Shown here: positions 54,586 through 64,000 of the stretch, piece by piece
How the letters are laid out: every line of letters starts with the position of its first letter
Position numbering within the stretch: the stretch's first letter is position 1
Translations under genes and position numbers: made by a program
The notes under the pieces: model-generated
Seen by the model: the letters and a program-made list of their open reading frames with translations, nothing else
What the model was told of the DNA's origin: nothing
The model's database searches: none
Assembly (NCBI GenBank): GCA_045534635.1
Contig: JAZSKB010000014.1
Span: forward strand, 1 to 64,000
DNA: 64,000 bases
Direction: 5' to 3'
Source: UBA1205 sp045534635
Lineage (GTDB): Bacteria > Bacteroidota > Bacteroidia > Bacteroidales > WCHB1-69

Positions 54586-56817
54586 TTATTCTTTTCCAGA
54601 GTCAATAATTTCGTCGGTAGGTGTATTGTTTACCGTAAATTTAAATGTATTTTTTATAGATTTATTATTTGTATTTTCTTCGTTAGAAATCGTATTAAAA
54701 CTTATTTTATCTGTTGAAAATTTGTATGTTTCATAAAAAAAGTTTTTCATAATTAGCTCTTTGTTTTCAATACCACGTTGTACAAAACTGTATAGTTGTT
54801 CGTGAGAATGCAATGCAAATGCTTTTTGATAAATATCTCCTTCTGTTTTTGAAACATTGTTCAAATAAGTAATAAAATCATTGTTATCGTTTTTGATTTG
54901 AGAAATAATTTTAATATCTTCAGCATTAATATTTTGTTTATTTTTTTCAGGATACAAACTAAAATAATAATTTTGTTTCGCTAAAAACAAAGCAAGGTCT
55001 TTTGTGGCTTGTTCTGTATTGACAAAATGGTCAACAACCAAAGAAAGATTTTCTTTATCTTGTAAAGAAAGAGCAATATTTTTGAGTTGTTCATATTGTT
55101 CTGAAGAAAAATCATGGTCGAATACATTGTACGAAATATCTTTAAAATCATCAGCGACAAGACCAAAAGTATTGGATAATAAATCGATAGGAGCCGTTGC
55201 AACTTTTACAATTAAATTCAAAAAGGCTTTGAAAATCAATTTACGGAATGAAAATTCTGGAGAAGTAACTTTTCCAGAAATAGGCAATGCAAATTGAATA
55301 TTTTTATTTCTATCTTCAAGGACAAAAATACCTGCACGTAATGGAATATTGTATTCAGGATTAATGTCTTTAAGTTTACGTTCTATTGTACAATTATGAA
55401 TATCTATTTCGTTAGTACTTGTTAAATTAGAATTTTTTATTTTGAATACACTTGAAAAAGCAAAAATACCATCGCTGATAGGATAACCAAAGTAATGTTC
55501 ACAATATGGAGATACTTGAGAAAGATTGAAATTGGAAATATGAACCATTAAATTATGAGAATCCCAATTGGTAGAAAGTAAACCTTTCCAATTGGCTATG
55601 ATTTTTCCTCCATTGTTGAAATTTGCGGTAATACCAATTTTTGTTAATGTCTCCAAATTAATATTTTCTCCTTTAATATTGATATTGTTTATTGGAATTT
55701 CTACTTTATGAGCAAGTGTTGCATCGGTGTAAGACACTGAAGCATTGTTTAAATAAAAATTATTTATAACGAAATCCAAATCGTTTGATTCTGAATTATT
55801 TTCTGATTCTGATACAACTTCTTCACTTGTTTCTTCTTGTGATTTCAACAAATTAGAAAATGTATTTCTATTTTCTAAAAGAGTATAATCAACATTTAAA
55901 CCATTTATGCTTATACTATCGAAATAAAATTGTTTAGAATGTAAGTCTATTTTATCAATATAAATAGATAACTCATCAAAACGGGCTATTTGTTCCTCAT
56001 AACTATTATTTGCTTGTACTTGATTGAGATGAATATTACCAATTGCAACAATATCAGTAAGATGTTCTGTATTTCCTTGAATTTGCAATTGAGTTGAAAG
56101 TTTACCATCAAGATTGTTAATATTTAAAAATTCTTGTAGATAAGGCTCCACCGAAGAGATTGCAAAATTTTGTAAATCAATATTTAAATCAAAAGTATTG
56201 CTATTTAATCCATAAAGAAGTTTTACGCCAAGTGCACCTCCATCATCGAATTTAAGATGTAGTCCAACATTGGTATTTTGTGGTCCAAAATAAATTCCCG
56301 GAATAAATAAAGATAATTCTTTCATATTGAAACCTGTTTCTCTTGGAATATCTTTGTAAATGATATGTCCATTTCTCAAGGTAATATTTCTCAAATTGAT
56401 AGCCCATTGAGACGGTGTTGTATCGGGTTCTTCTTTTTTAAAATGAGTAATAATATCGCTAAAATTGAATGTACTACTATCTTGCAAAATAGGCACATTG
56501 GGTGTTATCAATCGAATTTCATTGATACAAACTTCTTTTGCTAACAAACGAAATAAATTGATTTTTACCGATAATGTGTCAAAAGTAAGAAAAGTATCTT
56601 TATCATTGGCTTCTAATGATTTAAAATCAATAATTTTTGCTTTTCCTGTAAAGAGATTTACTTTAAGTTTGTCCATTGTTACAATTCTTCCACAAATGTC
56701 TTTACTATGTTTTTCTATATAACGATGAGCAATAGGAGGAGCAATCAACGAAATAAGAAAAACAAGAGCAAAAATGCTTAAAATTACAATTGAGAATATT
56801 TTTAAAAATTTTTTCAT
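54586..56817 (-). CDS. AsmA-like / DUF748-type envelope protein
   Basis: 743 aa. One N-terminal membrane helix (FSIVILSIFALVFLISLIAPP) anchors a large periplasmic domain. Repeating amphipathic strands in the first ~550 residues, with elements such as LRNITLRNGHIIYKD and NFYLNNASVSYTDATLAHK, are typical of DUF748/AsmA proteins. These probably bridge the periplasm for lipid transport. The C-terminal ~150 residues are more helical and acidic/Asn-rich and are not like AsmA. Function is inferred from family only. It sits between tex and a glycosyltransferase gene in one operon. Confidence 0.75.
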   Translation of the reverse strand: MKKFLKIFSIVILSIFALVFLISLIAPPIAHRYIEKHSKDICGRIVTMDKLKVNLFTGKAKIIDFKSLEANDKDTFLTFDTLSVKINLFRLLAKEVCINEIRLITPNVPILQDSSTFNFSDIITHFKKEEPDTTPSQWAINLRNITLRNGHIIYKDIPRETGFNMKELSLFIPGIYFGPQNTNVGLHLKFDDGGALGVKLLYGLNSNTFDLNIDLQNFAISSVEPYLQEFLNINNLDGKLSTQLQIQGNTEHLTDIVAIGNIHLNQVQANNSYEEQIARFDELSIYIDKIDLHSKQFYFDSISINGLNVDYTLLENRNTFSNLLKSQEETSEEVVSESENNSESNDLDFVINNFYLNNASVSYTDATLAHKVEIPINNINIKGENINLETLTKIGITANFNNGGKIIANWKGLLSTNWDSHNLMVHISNFNLSQVSPYCEHYFGYPISDGIFAFSSVFKIKNSNLTSTNEIDIHNCTIERKLKDINPEYNIPLRAGIFVLEDRNKNIQFALPISGKVTSPEFSFRKLIFKAFLNLIVKVATAPIDLLSNTFGLVADDFKDISYNVFDHDFSSEQYEQLKNIALSLQDKENLSLVVDHFVNTEQATKDLALFLAKQNYYFSLYPEKNKQNINAEDIKIISQIKNDNNDFITYLNNVSKTEGDIYQKAFALHSHEQLYSFVQRGIENKELIMKNFFYETYKFSTDKISFNTISNEENTNNKSIKNTFKFTVNNTPTDEIIDSGKE

Positions 56818-56830
56818 GATAAATACATTG

Positions 56831-58786
56831 TTATCTACCTAAATTACTAAAAGCATGAATAATTGTTCTAATATCGTTAGTTAAACGATAGTCTTTGGCA
56901 TAAAAACTATTTATTTGAACAAGTAAATTTTTGTCGTATGTTTGCAAATTGATATTATCACTAGGATAAAGTACACCTTTTTTTAGCGGAGGCAAATGAG
57001 GGTCATCTTCTTTAAGAAGTGGACAATAGGTTACCCAAGTTTTTTTACCAATCAAACAAAGAAAAATATTGCGAATATACATTTTTTTACGATGAACTGC
57101 CCATATATTTATTGGTAAAGTGAGCAATAAAACAATAGCAATAACAATATCTCCAAAACGTTTTTTTCGTCTATTTTCTTTTTTTCCAATAGAATTTATA
57201 TCCATTGTATAAAATCCGCTTGCAAGATTTACCGAATTGCTTCCAATGATAAAAGAACTTTCATCGGGGGCTATTTTATATTCCAAACCGTTCATATCTT
57301 CCATAAGGTTGATAATGGTTTTTACATCGAAATTTTTTCCACAAAATATTATTTCTCTTACACGATAAATATGAACAATATCTTTTAATTGATTGATATT
57401 GCCGATAAAATTTTTATCTGGCTCTTGTTCTTGAGGATAAACAAATCCAATAAATTCTGTTTTGTGATATGTATAATTGAGAAGCGTTGCTACTCGTTTT
57501 GTTTCGGTTTCGTCTCCAACGATAATTATTCTTTGACGATTGTTTTCTCCGACAGGATATTGCTTAAAATTCATAAAAGAAACAATATATCGTAGAATAT
57601 TTACGCAGAAAAATGTCCACGCTGTTCCAAGCAAAATTACCGCTCGTGAAAATCGAATATCTTCGCTTAAAAGAGAATAAATCAATAAAAGAATGATTGT
57701 TCCGATAGTAATTCCTTTGTTAATATTTGATATGGCAATAGGAATTTTGTATCCTTTGGAAAAATAAATAGACAAACTCCAAATCAATGTATAAAGTGGC
57801 AAAACAAGATAGAAATAAATATCAGGAAAACTGCTATCGTGTGTTGCCAATACTGTGTTTTGCCAATACAAAGCAATGAAAAATATTCCTACATAAATAA
57901 AGAGAAAATCTAAAAATGGAAAAATCAATCTTTGTAAAATACGTTTTATTATTGACAATGATGCCCTCAACCAAATTGCCACATTGATAATAAGATTGAA
58001 AATAAAAGCATTTTTTTGAGAAAAATGTTTTTTGGCAAAAATTTGCATTGCTCGATAAAACACTAAAACATAGTTGAGACTACTTTTTTTTGTACTTTCT
58101 CCTTTGTAATGAATAATTCTTGTTTCGGGAAAATAATAATTTTTGTATCCGCCTTGTGTTATTCTATACGAAAGGTCAATATCTTCACCGTACATAAAAT
58201 AATCTTCATCGAGAAGACCTATTTTATCTAATGTTGTTTTGCGTAACAACATAAATGCTCCAGAAAGTACTTCTACCTCATTGACTTCGTTTTCATCTAA
58301 ATAAGTAAGATGATAACGTCCAAAACGTTTAGATTTTTTGAATACTTTCGACAAGCCAAATATTTTATAAAAGGCAACACTTGGAATAGGTAAACTGCGT
58401 TTAGATTCTGGGAGAAAAACGCCTCGACCGTCCACCATGCGAACACCAAGACCTCCTCCTTCGGGGTGACTATCCATAAATGCTATTGCTTTTGAGAAGG
58501 TATCAGATTCTACCACTGTATCTGGATTGAGCAATAATACATATTCGCCACAAGATAAGCGTATTGCTTGATTGTTTGCCTTAGAAAACCCTAAATTTTC
58601 TTTGTTTGCTATTAGACGAACTTGCGGAAATTTTTCTTGAACCATTTCCACCGATTTGTCAATAGAGTTATTATCAACAACAAACACTTCTGCTTCTATG
58701 TTGTCAAGAGCAGCATAGACAGATTGTAAACATTGTTCCAAAAAGTGAACAACATTGTAATTAACAATAACGATACTTAATTTCAT
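56831..58786 (-). CDS. Glycosyltransferase 2 fused to a membrane sugar-transferase-like module
   Basis: 651 aa. Residues ~1-230 are a complete family-2 glycosyltransferase: VIVNYNVVHFLEQCLQS, VVDNNS, the DxD-like LLNPDT, SGAFMLLRKTT, and DEDYFMYGEDIDLSYR. A region with about five membrane helices (about 280-400) follows, then a Rossmann-like segment (QRIIIVGDETETKRVATLL, NFIGNINQLKDI). Both resemble the N-terminal half of WcaJ/PglC-type undecaprenyl-phosphate sugar transferases. The catalytic sugar-transferase domain itself looks missing or degenerate: KKRFGDIVIAIVLLLTLPI begins like it, but the usual active-site motif is not seen. It may have a role in surface polysaccharide. The upstream promoter box is at 58808-58815. 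Confidence 0.85.
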   Translation of the reverse strand: MKLSIVIVNYNVVHFLEQCLQSVYAALDNIEAEVFVVDNNSIDKSVEMVQEKFPQVRLIANKENLGFSKANNQAIRLSCGEYVLLLNPDTVVESDTFSKAIAFMDSHPEGGGLGVRMVDGRGVFLPESKRSLPIPSVAFYKIFGLSKVFKKSKRFGRYHLTYLDENEVNEVEVLSGAFMLLRKTTLDKIGLLDEDYFMYGEDIDLSYRITQGGYKNYYFPETRIIHYKGESTKKSSLNYVLVFYRAMQIFAKKHFSQKNAFIFNLIINVAIWLRASLSIIKRILQRLIFPFLDFLFIYVGIFFIALYWQNTVLATHDSSFPDIYFYLVLPLYTLIWSLSIYFSKGYKIPIAISNINKGITIGTIILLLIYSLLSEDIRFSRAVILLGTAWTFFCVNILRYIVSFMNFKQYPVGENNRQRIIIVGDETETKRVATLLNYTYHKTEFIGFVYPQEQEPDKNFIGNINQLKDIVHIYRVREIIFCGKNFDVKTIINLMEDMNGLEYKIAPDESSFIIGSNSVNLASGFYTMDINSIGKKENRRKKRFGDIVIAIVLLLTLPINIWAVHRKKMYIRNIFLCLIGKKTWVTYCPLLKEDDPHLPPLKKGVLYPSDNINLQTYDKNLLVQINSFYAKDYRLTNDIRTIIHAFSNLGR

Positions 58787-58807
58787 CGAAGATGTAAATA
58801 CAAGTTA

Positions 58808-58815
58808 CAAAGATA
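58808..58815 (-). promoter_or_regulatory. -7 box (TATCTTTG) of the glycosyltransferase-asmA-tex operon
   Basis: TATCTTTG on the minus strand, 22 nt before the start at 58786. Confidence 0.65.
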
Positions 58816-58870
58816 GCATTTTTTTTTATATAAATAATTTGAAATATACAAATCAATAATAAAAATAAAA

Positions 58871-58892
58871 AGGGGTGCGAAATCGCACCCCT
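58871..58892 (-). terminator. Intrinsic terminator of the LRR gene
   Basis: AGGGGTGCGA, AA, TCGCACCCCT is a perfect 10-bp GC-rich stem. On the minus strand a T-rich stretch follows. It is 28 nt after the stop at 58920. Confidence 0.85.
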
Positions 58893-58919
58893 CGGAATAA
58901 ATATGTTAAAAAATTCTTT

Positions 58920-61900
58920 TTATTGTTTAACAAATTTAGCAGTTGTATTATCTATTTTAATGTAATACATACCTTTAGCAAGTTCAGAAACATTGATAGT
59001 AACTATTTCATCGCCGTTAGTTGGAACTGTTAATATCAAACGACCTGTAATATCGTAGATGTCAACATGTTCAGCGGTAACACCTGTAATATTGATAGTA
59101 GTATTAGCAGGGTTAGGATAAACGGTGATTTGTTCTGTTTCTACTTCATCTAAACCTGTGAAACAATCGTATTTACCTCTTGTTTCAGGGATATTTACAT
59201 TAACGCTATAGTATAATACGTCCCAATTTTTGTTTATTGCAGTATTAGAGTTTGCTGCCATAAATTGAGTGTAATTAGGGTCTGAAGATGCACGTAATGG
59301 GAAGAATTTACCAATTACAGAATCAATTTGGTTCATAGAGCACATTAATAAATCATAATCTTTTGAAGTGAAATTGTTTCCGTAGCAAGCGAGGTAATTC
59401 AACGCTGTATTTGCACTCAAATCTAAACTTGTCAATGCGTTGTTGTTACAAGCAAGGATTTCCAATTGAGTATTGTTAGCAACATCTAATGTTGTTAAGT
59501 TGTTGTTATTACAATACAAGGAAGTCAATGCCAAGTTTTTGCTAACATCTAAGTTGCTTAATTGTGTTGAATTTGTAAACAATGTATTCAAAGCGGTGTT
59601 ATTAGCAACATTCAAGTTTGAAATATTGTTACTGCTACAATTCAAATAAGTCAAGATAGTGTTGTTGTCAACATTGATAGCATTGATAGAAAGACCATTG
59701 TTGGAGCAATCAAATTTTTCTAAATCACCATAGATAATCATAGCATTATCATCTGATAAGAAAGTTAGATATGTCCAAGTAGTGTCAAGGAATAGAATAG
59801 TATCTGTAGTACCAGAAATTACTCTAACAACTGCATCGAAGTAATTTCCTGTGAAACCGATATTGATACGTGCATTAGGAGCGATGTCCACTGTAATAAA
59901 TTGGTTCATATTCAAGTTACAAGAGAACTTACCATTAGTAGCAGGAACATCTGTAGCATTTGCGTAAATTACATTCCAATTTTTGGTCAAGGCTATTGAA
60001 GAGTTGGCTGCCATAAATTGAGTATAATTAGCATCAACATCATCGAACAATGGAGTGAATATACCTACGTTGTTTACAACTGTTGGCATAGAACACATAA
60101 GGTCGTCGAATGCTTGAGTTGTGAATGGATTGTTGTAACAAATCAATGTATTCAAAGCGTTATTAGCAGCAACATCTAAAGTAGTTAGATAGTTGTCGGT
60201 ACAATTCAACACTTCGAGAGCAGTATTTTGACTAAGTGTTAAGCCTGCCAAATTATTGTTAGCACAATTCAATTCTTTAAGAGCGATATTGTTATTAATA
60301 TCGAGTGTTGATAAATTGTTGTTAGCACAATTCAACACATTAAGAGCAGCATTTTGTGACAAATCCAATGAAGTTTGAGCACTATTAGAACAATCTAAAT
60401 AAGCCAAACCGGTATTATTGCTGATATTTATGCTTAATATTTCGGTATTGTTAGCACAATCGAAACTTTCTACATTACCATAGATAGTTATAGTGTTCAT
60501 ATCAGCGATATAAGATGTTTTACCATACCAAGTATTACCTATGTAAACAATTGTATCGAAAGATCCATTTACAATTTTAACTGCGGTAGTCAATTGTGAA
60601 TGAATATCGAAAGCGATAGGTTCATTTGGTGTTACATTAAGAGTAATGAAATTATTGGTATCAACAGGACAAATCCAAACACCTATTGTAGAGATAACAT
60701 CATTTGTACTGAAATAAGCGACATTCCAATTCTTAATGTTTGCAGTATTTGCATTAGCATTGTTGAATATAGTATCGTTTACATCGTTGATATCGTACAA
60801 TGGGAAGAAGTTTCCTGTATTGTTAACTGCGAATGGCATAGAACACATTAAGTCGTCGTATGTTTGAGTTGTAAATGGGTTGTTGTAACAAATTAATGTA
60901 TTCAAAGCGATATTGTTATTAACATCTAAGATAGCCAAATTGTTACCAGAGCAATCCAATACTTCAAGAGCAACATTTTGAGACAAGTCTAAATCTGACA
61001 ATGTATTGTTTGCACAATTCAACTCAACGAGAGCAGAACTATTGTTAAGGTTCAAGTTCAATAGTTGGTTACTTGCACAATTCAATGATTCCAAAGTTGC
61101 ATTTTGAGGTAATATCAATGAAGAGATTGCATTGCTTTCACAATTCAATTCAGTGATTTGAGCATTGCTTGCATCGATAGCGATAATATTATCGGCATTG
61201 TTTGCACAATTCAAAGCGATGAAATCACCATAAACTGTCATAATAGTATCTTCTGATGTATAGTTGATGATACCAGACCAATTGTTACTAATATAGATAG
61301 TAGTATCATATCTTCCGCTAATAACTCTAATAGGAGCGATTGCTAAATTAGACATTACATCAATAGCGATAGGTTCATTTTGTTTAACATTCATTGTAAC
61401 AAAATTGTTCATATTAGCAGGACAAACATAAGTACCATTGGTATAGATTGGGTCGAATGCACTATAATAAGCAACATCCCAATTTTTAGCCATTGCGGTA
61501 ATAGCGTTTGCTTCTTTGAACAAACTATCATTGTTATCGTAAGTATCGTTCAATGGGAAGAACAAACCAATACCATTGGATACGATAGGCATAGAACACA
61601 TTAAATCATCGAAAGCTTGAGTTGAGAACAAGTTGTTGAAACATGCAACTCTAACAATAGATGGATTATAACTGAGGTCTAATGAAGTCAATTGGTTTGA
61701 ACTACAATTCAACGCGGTCAATCGGCTATTGTTGGTAATATCTAAATCTTGTAAATTATTGTTTGAACAATCCAAGGTATGCAATTCAACGTTTGGAACA
61801 ACAACAAGTTCTTCCAAATTATTGTTAGCACAATTCAAGGTATGTAATTTCAAGTTTTGTTTTACAAGTAAATTAGAGATATTGTTGTTAGCACAATTCA

Positions 61901-64000
61901 AGTTTTCTAACAATGGAGTTGGACTTACGTCTAAACTATCCAAATTATTGAATGAGCAATTCAACAATGTTAATTGAGCATTTTCATCAACATTTAGATT
62001 AGTGATAACATTATTGTGGCAATCTAATTCTATCAACGCTGGGTTGTTGTTTACGTTCAAGGTTGACAAATTATTGTTTGCACAATATAGATATGTTAAC
62101 ATAGGAGCCTTATCAACATTCAATGTATAGAGGCTATCGTCGCTACAATTCAAATATGTTAAAACGTCATTAGTAACAGAAACGCCTAAAATATTTTCTG
62201 CATTTTGTTCGCAGTGCATACCTACAACGTTACCATAAACGACAACCATATCGCTAAGGGTTGTAAAGTTAAGAACATTGGTCCAAGCGGTATCAACGAT
62301 TATAGTTGTATCATTTTTACCATTGATATTTACGCCTACAATCATAACAGCAGTATTTGGAACTTCACCTTTAACCATAAAGTTGATTTGTCCACCTTGA
62401 GGAACATCGAAAATTGTATAACGGTTCATATTTGCTGGACAAACATAATTTTCGTCGGTTGTATTAGGAATAGTAACATTTTTGTCTGCATAATTCACTG
62501 TCCAATTTTTATTTTTAGCGAGAGTTGAATTTGTTGCGATAAATTCTGAATAGTTGTTATCATTTTTATCGTACAATGGGTAGAATGTACCTGTTTCATT
62601 GCCTAAGAATGGCATAGAACACATTACATCGTTGTAATTTAAGGTTGTGAATGCGTTACCATAGATAGATAAGTATCTCAAACCTCTATTGCGGCTTACA
62701 TCTAAACTTGCCAAAAGATTGTCGTTACAAGATAATTTTTCCAATGCGATATTGAAAGTAACATCTAAAGTGTTCAATTTGTTGTTATCGCAAGCGATTT
62801 CTACCAATGCTTCATTGTTTATAAGGTTCAATGAGGTCAATTGGTTTTTATTTAATGACAAGTTTGTCAATGCGGTATTGTTACTTAAATCTATAGATGT
62901 CAAGTTGTTTATATTGCAGTTCAAGTTTTCTAAAGCAACATTTGAGTTCAAGTTCAATTGGTCTAATTGGTTAGAAGAACAATCTAATATTCTTAAAACG
63001 CTATCGTTATTAACATTCAAACTTGTCAAATTGTTGGTGTAGCAATAAACTTCTTGTAAATTAGTATTTGTACTCAAATCTAAACTTGTCAAGAGGTTGT
63101 TATAGCAATGTAATATTGTCAAAGACTCTGCTCCGCCTGTGGTCAAAGTGTTCAAAGTATTGAATTGACAATATACTTCTTGTAAGTTTACATTTTGAGA
63201 TAAATCTAAGTCATTTAAATTATTTTTAGAGCAGAACAATTCTTCCAAAGATGTATTGGTACTTAAATTGAAGCCTACTAAATTGTTTTCTTCACAATGT
63301 AAAGATTTCAAATCGCTTAAGTAATCTATGTTCAATGATGTTAAGCGGTTAGCGTTAGCATTTAAGTATTCCAAAGATGTATTTTGAGTTAAATCCAAAG
63401 TTGCAATACTATTGTTATTACATATCAATGTATTCAACGCTGGGCTTTGGCTTACGTCTAAGGAAAGAATATTGTTGTTGTTACATGTTAAGTTCACTAA
63501 TGATGTTGCTGTACTCAAATCTAAACTACTGATACTGTTGTCGTTGCATACTAAATTTTCTAAAGTAGCATTATTTACAACAGTCAAGCCTAAGATATTG
63601 GTATTATTTGAGTTACAATCGAATGATTGAACATCACCATAAATATGCATAGTATCAGCATCTGAAATGTAAGATATTACACCTGTTGAGTTAAGACCAA
63701 CATAAACTATAGTATCTAAAGAACCGCTTACAACATTAACAGCACTATTGTTAGTAGAAGCGTTCAATTTGAATTTAATTTCTTGATTTTTTTGAACGTT
63801 CAAAGCGATAATGCTTGTAGTATCGATAACAGGACAAGCGTAAGTACCATTAGTGCTTGCTATTGGGGTATTGTTGCTATAAAGCACGTTCCACAATTTT
63901 CCTGAAGCGATAGTTGAGTTTGAACTCATAAATGCGGTATCGTTATTGCTATTGTACATTGGATAGAAATTTCCTTTACCTACTGTAATAATAGGCATAG
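58920..64000 (-). CDS. Giant modular leucine-rich-repeat T9SS protein (N terminus outside window)
   Basis: At least 1,692 aa. The frame is still open at the right edge: the first visible residues (MPIITVGKGNFYP) match the internal MCSMPxxxxxxGxFFP motif, so the true start is further right. It is built of large modules. Each begins with a DLMCSMP line and a FFPLYD segment, has a Trp-containing linker and a beta-rich stretch ending in a C-x-x-N motif, and closes with several 21-residue repeats of the type LNCSNNNLSTLDVSNNPAL. Module starts (MCSM, minus strand) lie near 62.61, 61.59, 60.84, 60.09 and 59.34 kb. The last ~75 residues are a T9SS type A sorting domain (VYPNPANTTINITG ... ELAKGMYYIKIDN). 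It is probably a surface adhesin or host/partner-binding protein. Confidence 0.9.
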   Translation of the reverse strand, partial: MPIITVGKGNFYPMYNSNNDTAFMSSNSTIASGKLWNVLYSNNTPIASTNGTYACPVIDTTSIIALNVQKNQEIKFKLNASTNNSAVNVVSGSLDTIVYVGLNSTGVISYISDADTMHIYGDVQSFDCNSNNTNILGLTVVNNATLENLVCNDNSISSLDLSTATSLVNLTCNNNNILSLDVSQSPALNTLICNNNSIATLDLTQNTSLEYLNANANRLTSLNIDYLSDLKSLHCEENNLVGFNLSTNTSLEELFCSKNNLNDLDLSQNVNLQEVYCQFNTLNTLTTGGAESLTILHCYNNLLTSLDLSTNTNLQEVYCYTNNLTSLNVNNDSVLRILDCSSNQLDQLNLNSNVALENLNCNINNLTSIDLSNNTALTNLSLNKNQLTSLNLINNEALVEIACDNNKLNTLDVTFNIALEKLSCNDNLLASLDVSRNRGLRYLSIYGNAFTTLNYNDVMCSMPFLGNETGTFYPLYDKNDNNYSEFIATNSTLAKNKNWTVNYADKNVTIPNTTDENYVCPANMNRYTIFDVPQGGQINFMVKGEVPNTAVMIVGVNINGKNDTTIIVDTAWTNVLNFTTLSDMVVVYGNVVGMHCEQNAENILGVSVTNDVLTYLNCSDDSLYTLNVDKAPMLTYLYCANNNLSTLNVNNNPALIELDCHNNVITNLNVDENAQLTLLNCSFNNLDSLDVSPTPLLENLNCANNNISNLLVKQNLKLHTLNCANNNLEELVVVPNVELHTLDCSNNNLQDLDITNNSRLTALNCSSNQLTSLDLSYNPSIVRVACFNNLFSTQAFDDLMCSMPIVSNGIGLFFPLNDTYDNNDSLFKEANAITAMAKNWDVAYYSAFDPIYTNGTYVCPANMNNFVTMNVKQNEPIAIDVMSNLAIAPIRVISGRYDTTIYISNNWSGIINYTSEDTIMTVYGDFIALNCANNADNIIAIDASNAQITELNCESNAISSLILPQNATLESLNCASNQLLNLNLNNSSALVELNCANNTLSDLDLSQNVALEVLDCSGNNLAILDVNNNIALNTLICYNNPFTTQTYDDLMCSMPFAVNNTGNFFPLYDINDVNDTIFNNANANTANIKNWNVAYFSTNDVISTIGVWICPVDTNNFITLNVTPNEPIAFDIHSQLTTAVKIVNGSFDTIVYIGNTWYGKTSYIADMNTITIYGNVESFDCANNTEILSINISNNTGLAYLDCSNSAQTSLDLSQNAALNVLNCANNNLSTLDINNNIALKELNCANNNLAGLTLSQNTALEVLNCTDNYLTTLDVAANNALNTLICYNNPFTTQAFDDLMCSMPTVVNNVGIFTPLFDDVDANYTQFMAANSSIALTKNWNVIYANATDVPATNGKFSCNLNMNQFITVDIAPNARINIGFTGNYFDAVVRVISGTTDTILFLDTTWTYLTFLSDDNAMIIYGDLEKFDCSNNGLSINAINVDNNTILTYLNCSSNNISNLNVANNTALNTLFTNSTQLSNLDVSKNLALTSLYCNNNNLTTLDVANNTQLEILACNNNALTSLDLSANTALNYLACYGNNFTSKDYDLLMCSMNQIDSVIGKFFPLRASSDPNYTQFMAANSNTAINKNWDVLYYSVNVNIPETRGKYDCFTGLDEVETEQITVYPNPANTTINITGVTAEHVDIYDITGRLILTVPTNGDEIVTINVSELAKGMYYIKIDNTTAKFVKQ

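Noticed and set aside
60600..63630. Several plus-strand ORFs of 70-117 codons inside the LRR gene
   Set aside because: They are antisense shadows produced by the repetitive minus-strand LRR coding sequence and have no promoter or independent conservation.

Overview
The window is AT-rich (about 30% G+C by eye) chromosomal DNA of a member of the Bacteroidota, probably Bacteroidales-like. Four things in the sequence point that way. Secreted proteins end in type IX secretion (T9SS) sorting domains. Many genes are preceded by the Bacteroidota -7 promoter box TAnnTTTG. There is a dksA-lspA operon whose DksA has lost the zinc-finger cysteines. Other typical genes are a GldH-like lipoprotein, tamB and the small subunit of methylmalonyl-CoA mutase. 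No tRNA, rRNA, CRISPR array or intact insertion sequence was seen.

Layout. 1-1.2 kb: the 3' end of a gene with an HExxH metallopeptidase domain, plus a secreted partner. 1.4-5.5 kb: gldH-like, pheT and a histidine kinase. 5.5-12.1 kb, minus strand: DUF456, SpoIID-like, mutY, a large repeat-type secreted protein and tsaD. 12.2-18.8 kb, plus strand: aroA, an AlkD-like gene and tamB, followed by convergent purN. 19.8-24.7 kb: a five-gene heterodisulfide-reductase-like (Hdr) electron-transfer operon. 24.7-27.1 kb, minus strand: dksA-lspA-Omp85-like operon. 27.7-30.4 kb: lptB and mutA. 30.5-43.9 kb: three T9SS cargo proteins around a small membrane protein-mutL-HD hydrolase cluster and a yggS-argS operon. 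44-47.6 kb: guaD-era-recO and convergent cca. 47.7-51.5 kb: an accessory island. 51.5-64 kb: a secreted hypothetical, tex, an AsmA-like gene, a glycosyltransferase fusion, and a very large modular leucine-rich-repeat T9SS protein that runs off the right edge.

The most unusual region is the accessory island at 47.7-51.5 kb. It holds a Lit-like HExxH protease gene, a gene with a HEPN RNxxxH motif, a DUF1016/YhcG PD-(D/E)xK nuclease gene of visibly higher G+C, and two truncated copies of what looks like the start of a type I restriction hsdR gene. A 22-bp exact direct repeat containing a promoter core flanks the island. This looks like a decayed and re-used restriction/defence locus and is the best candidate for an undescribed system.

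A second structural novelty is a non-coding element of about 220 bp, present in two inverted copies (about 19.49-19.72 and 27.38-27.59 kb). It contains several exactly conserved blocks of about 20 bp and brackets the Hdr/lspA segment.
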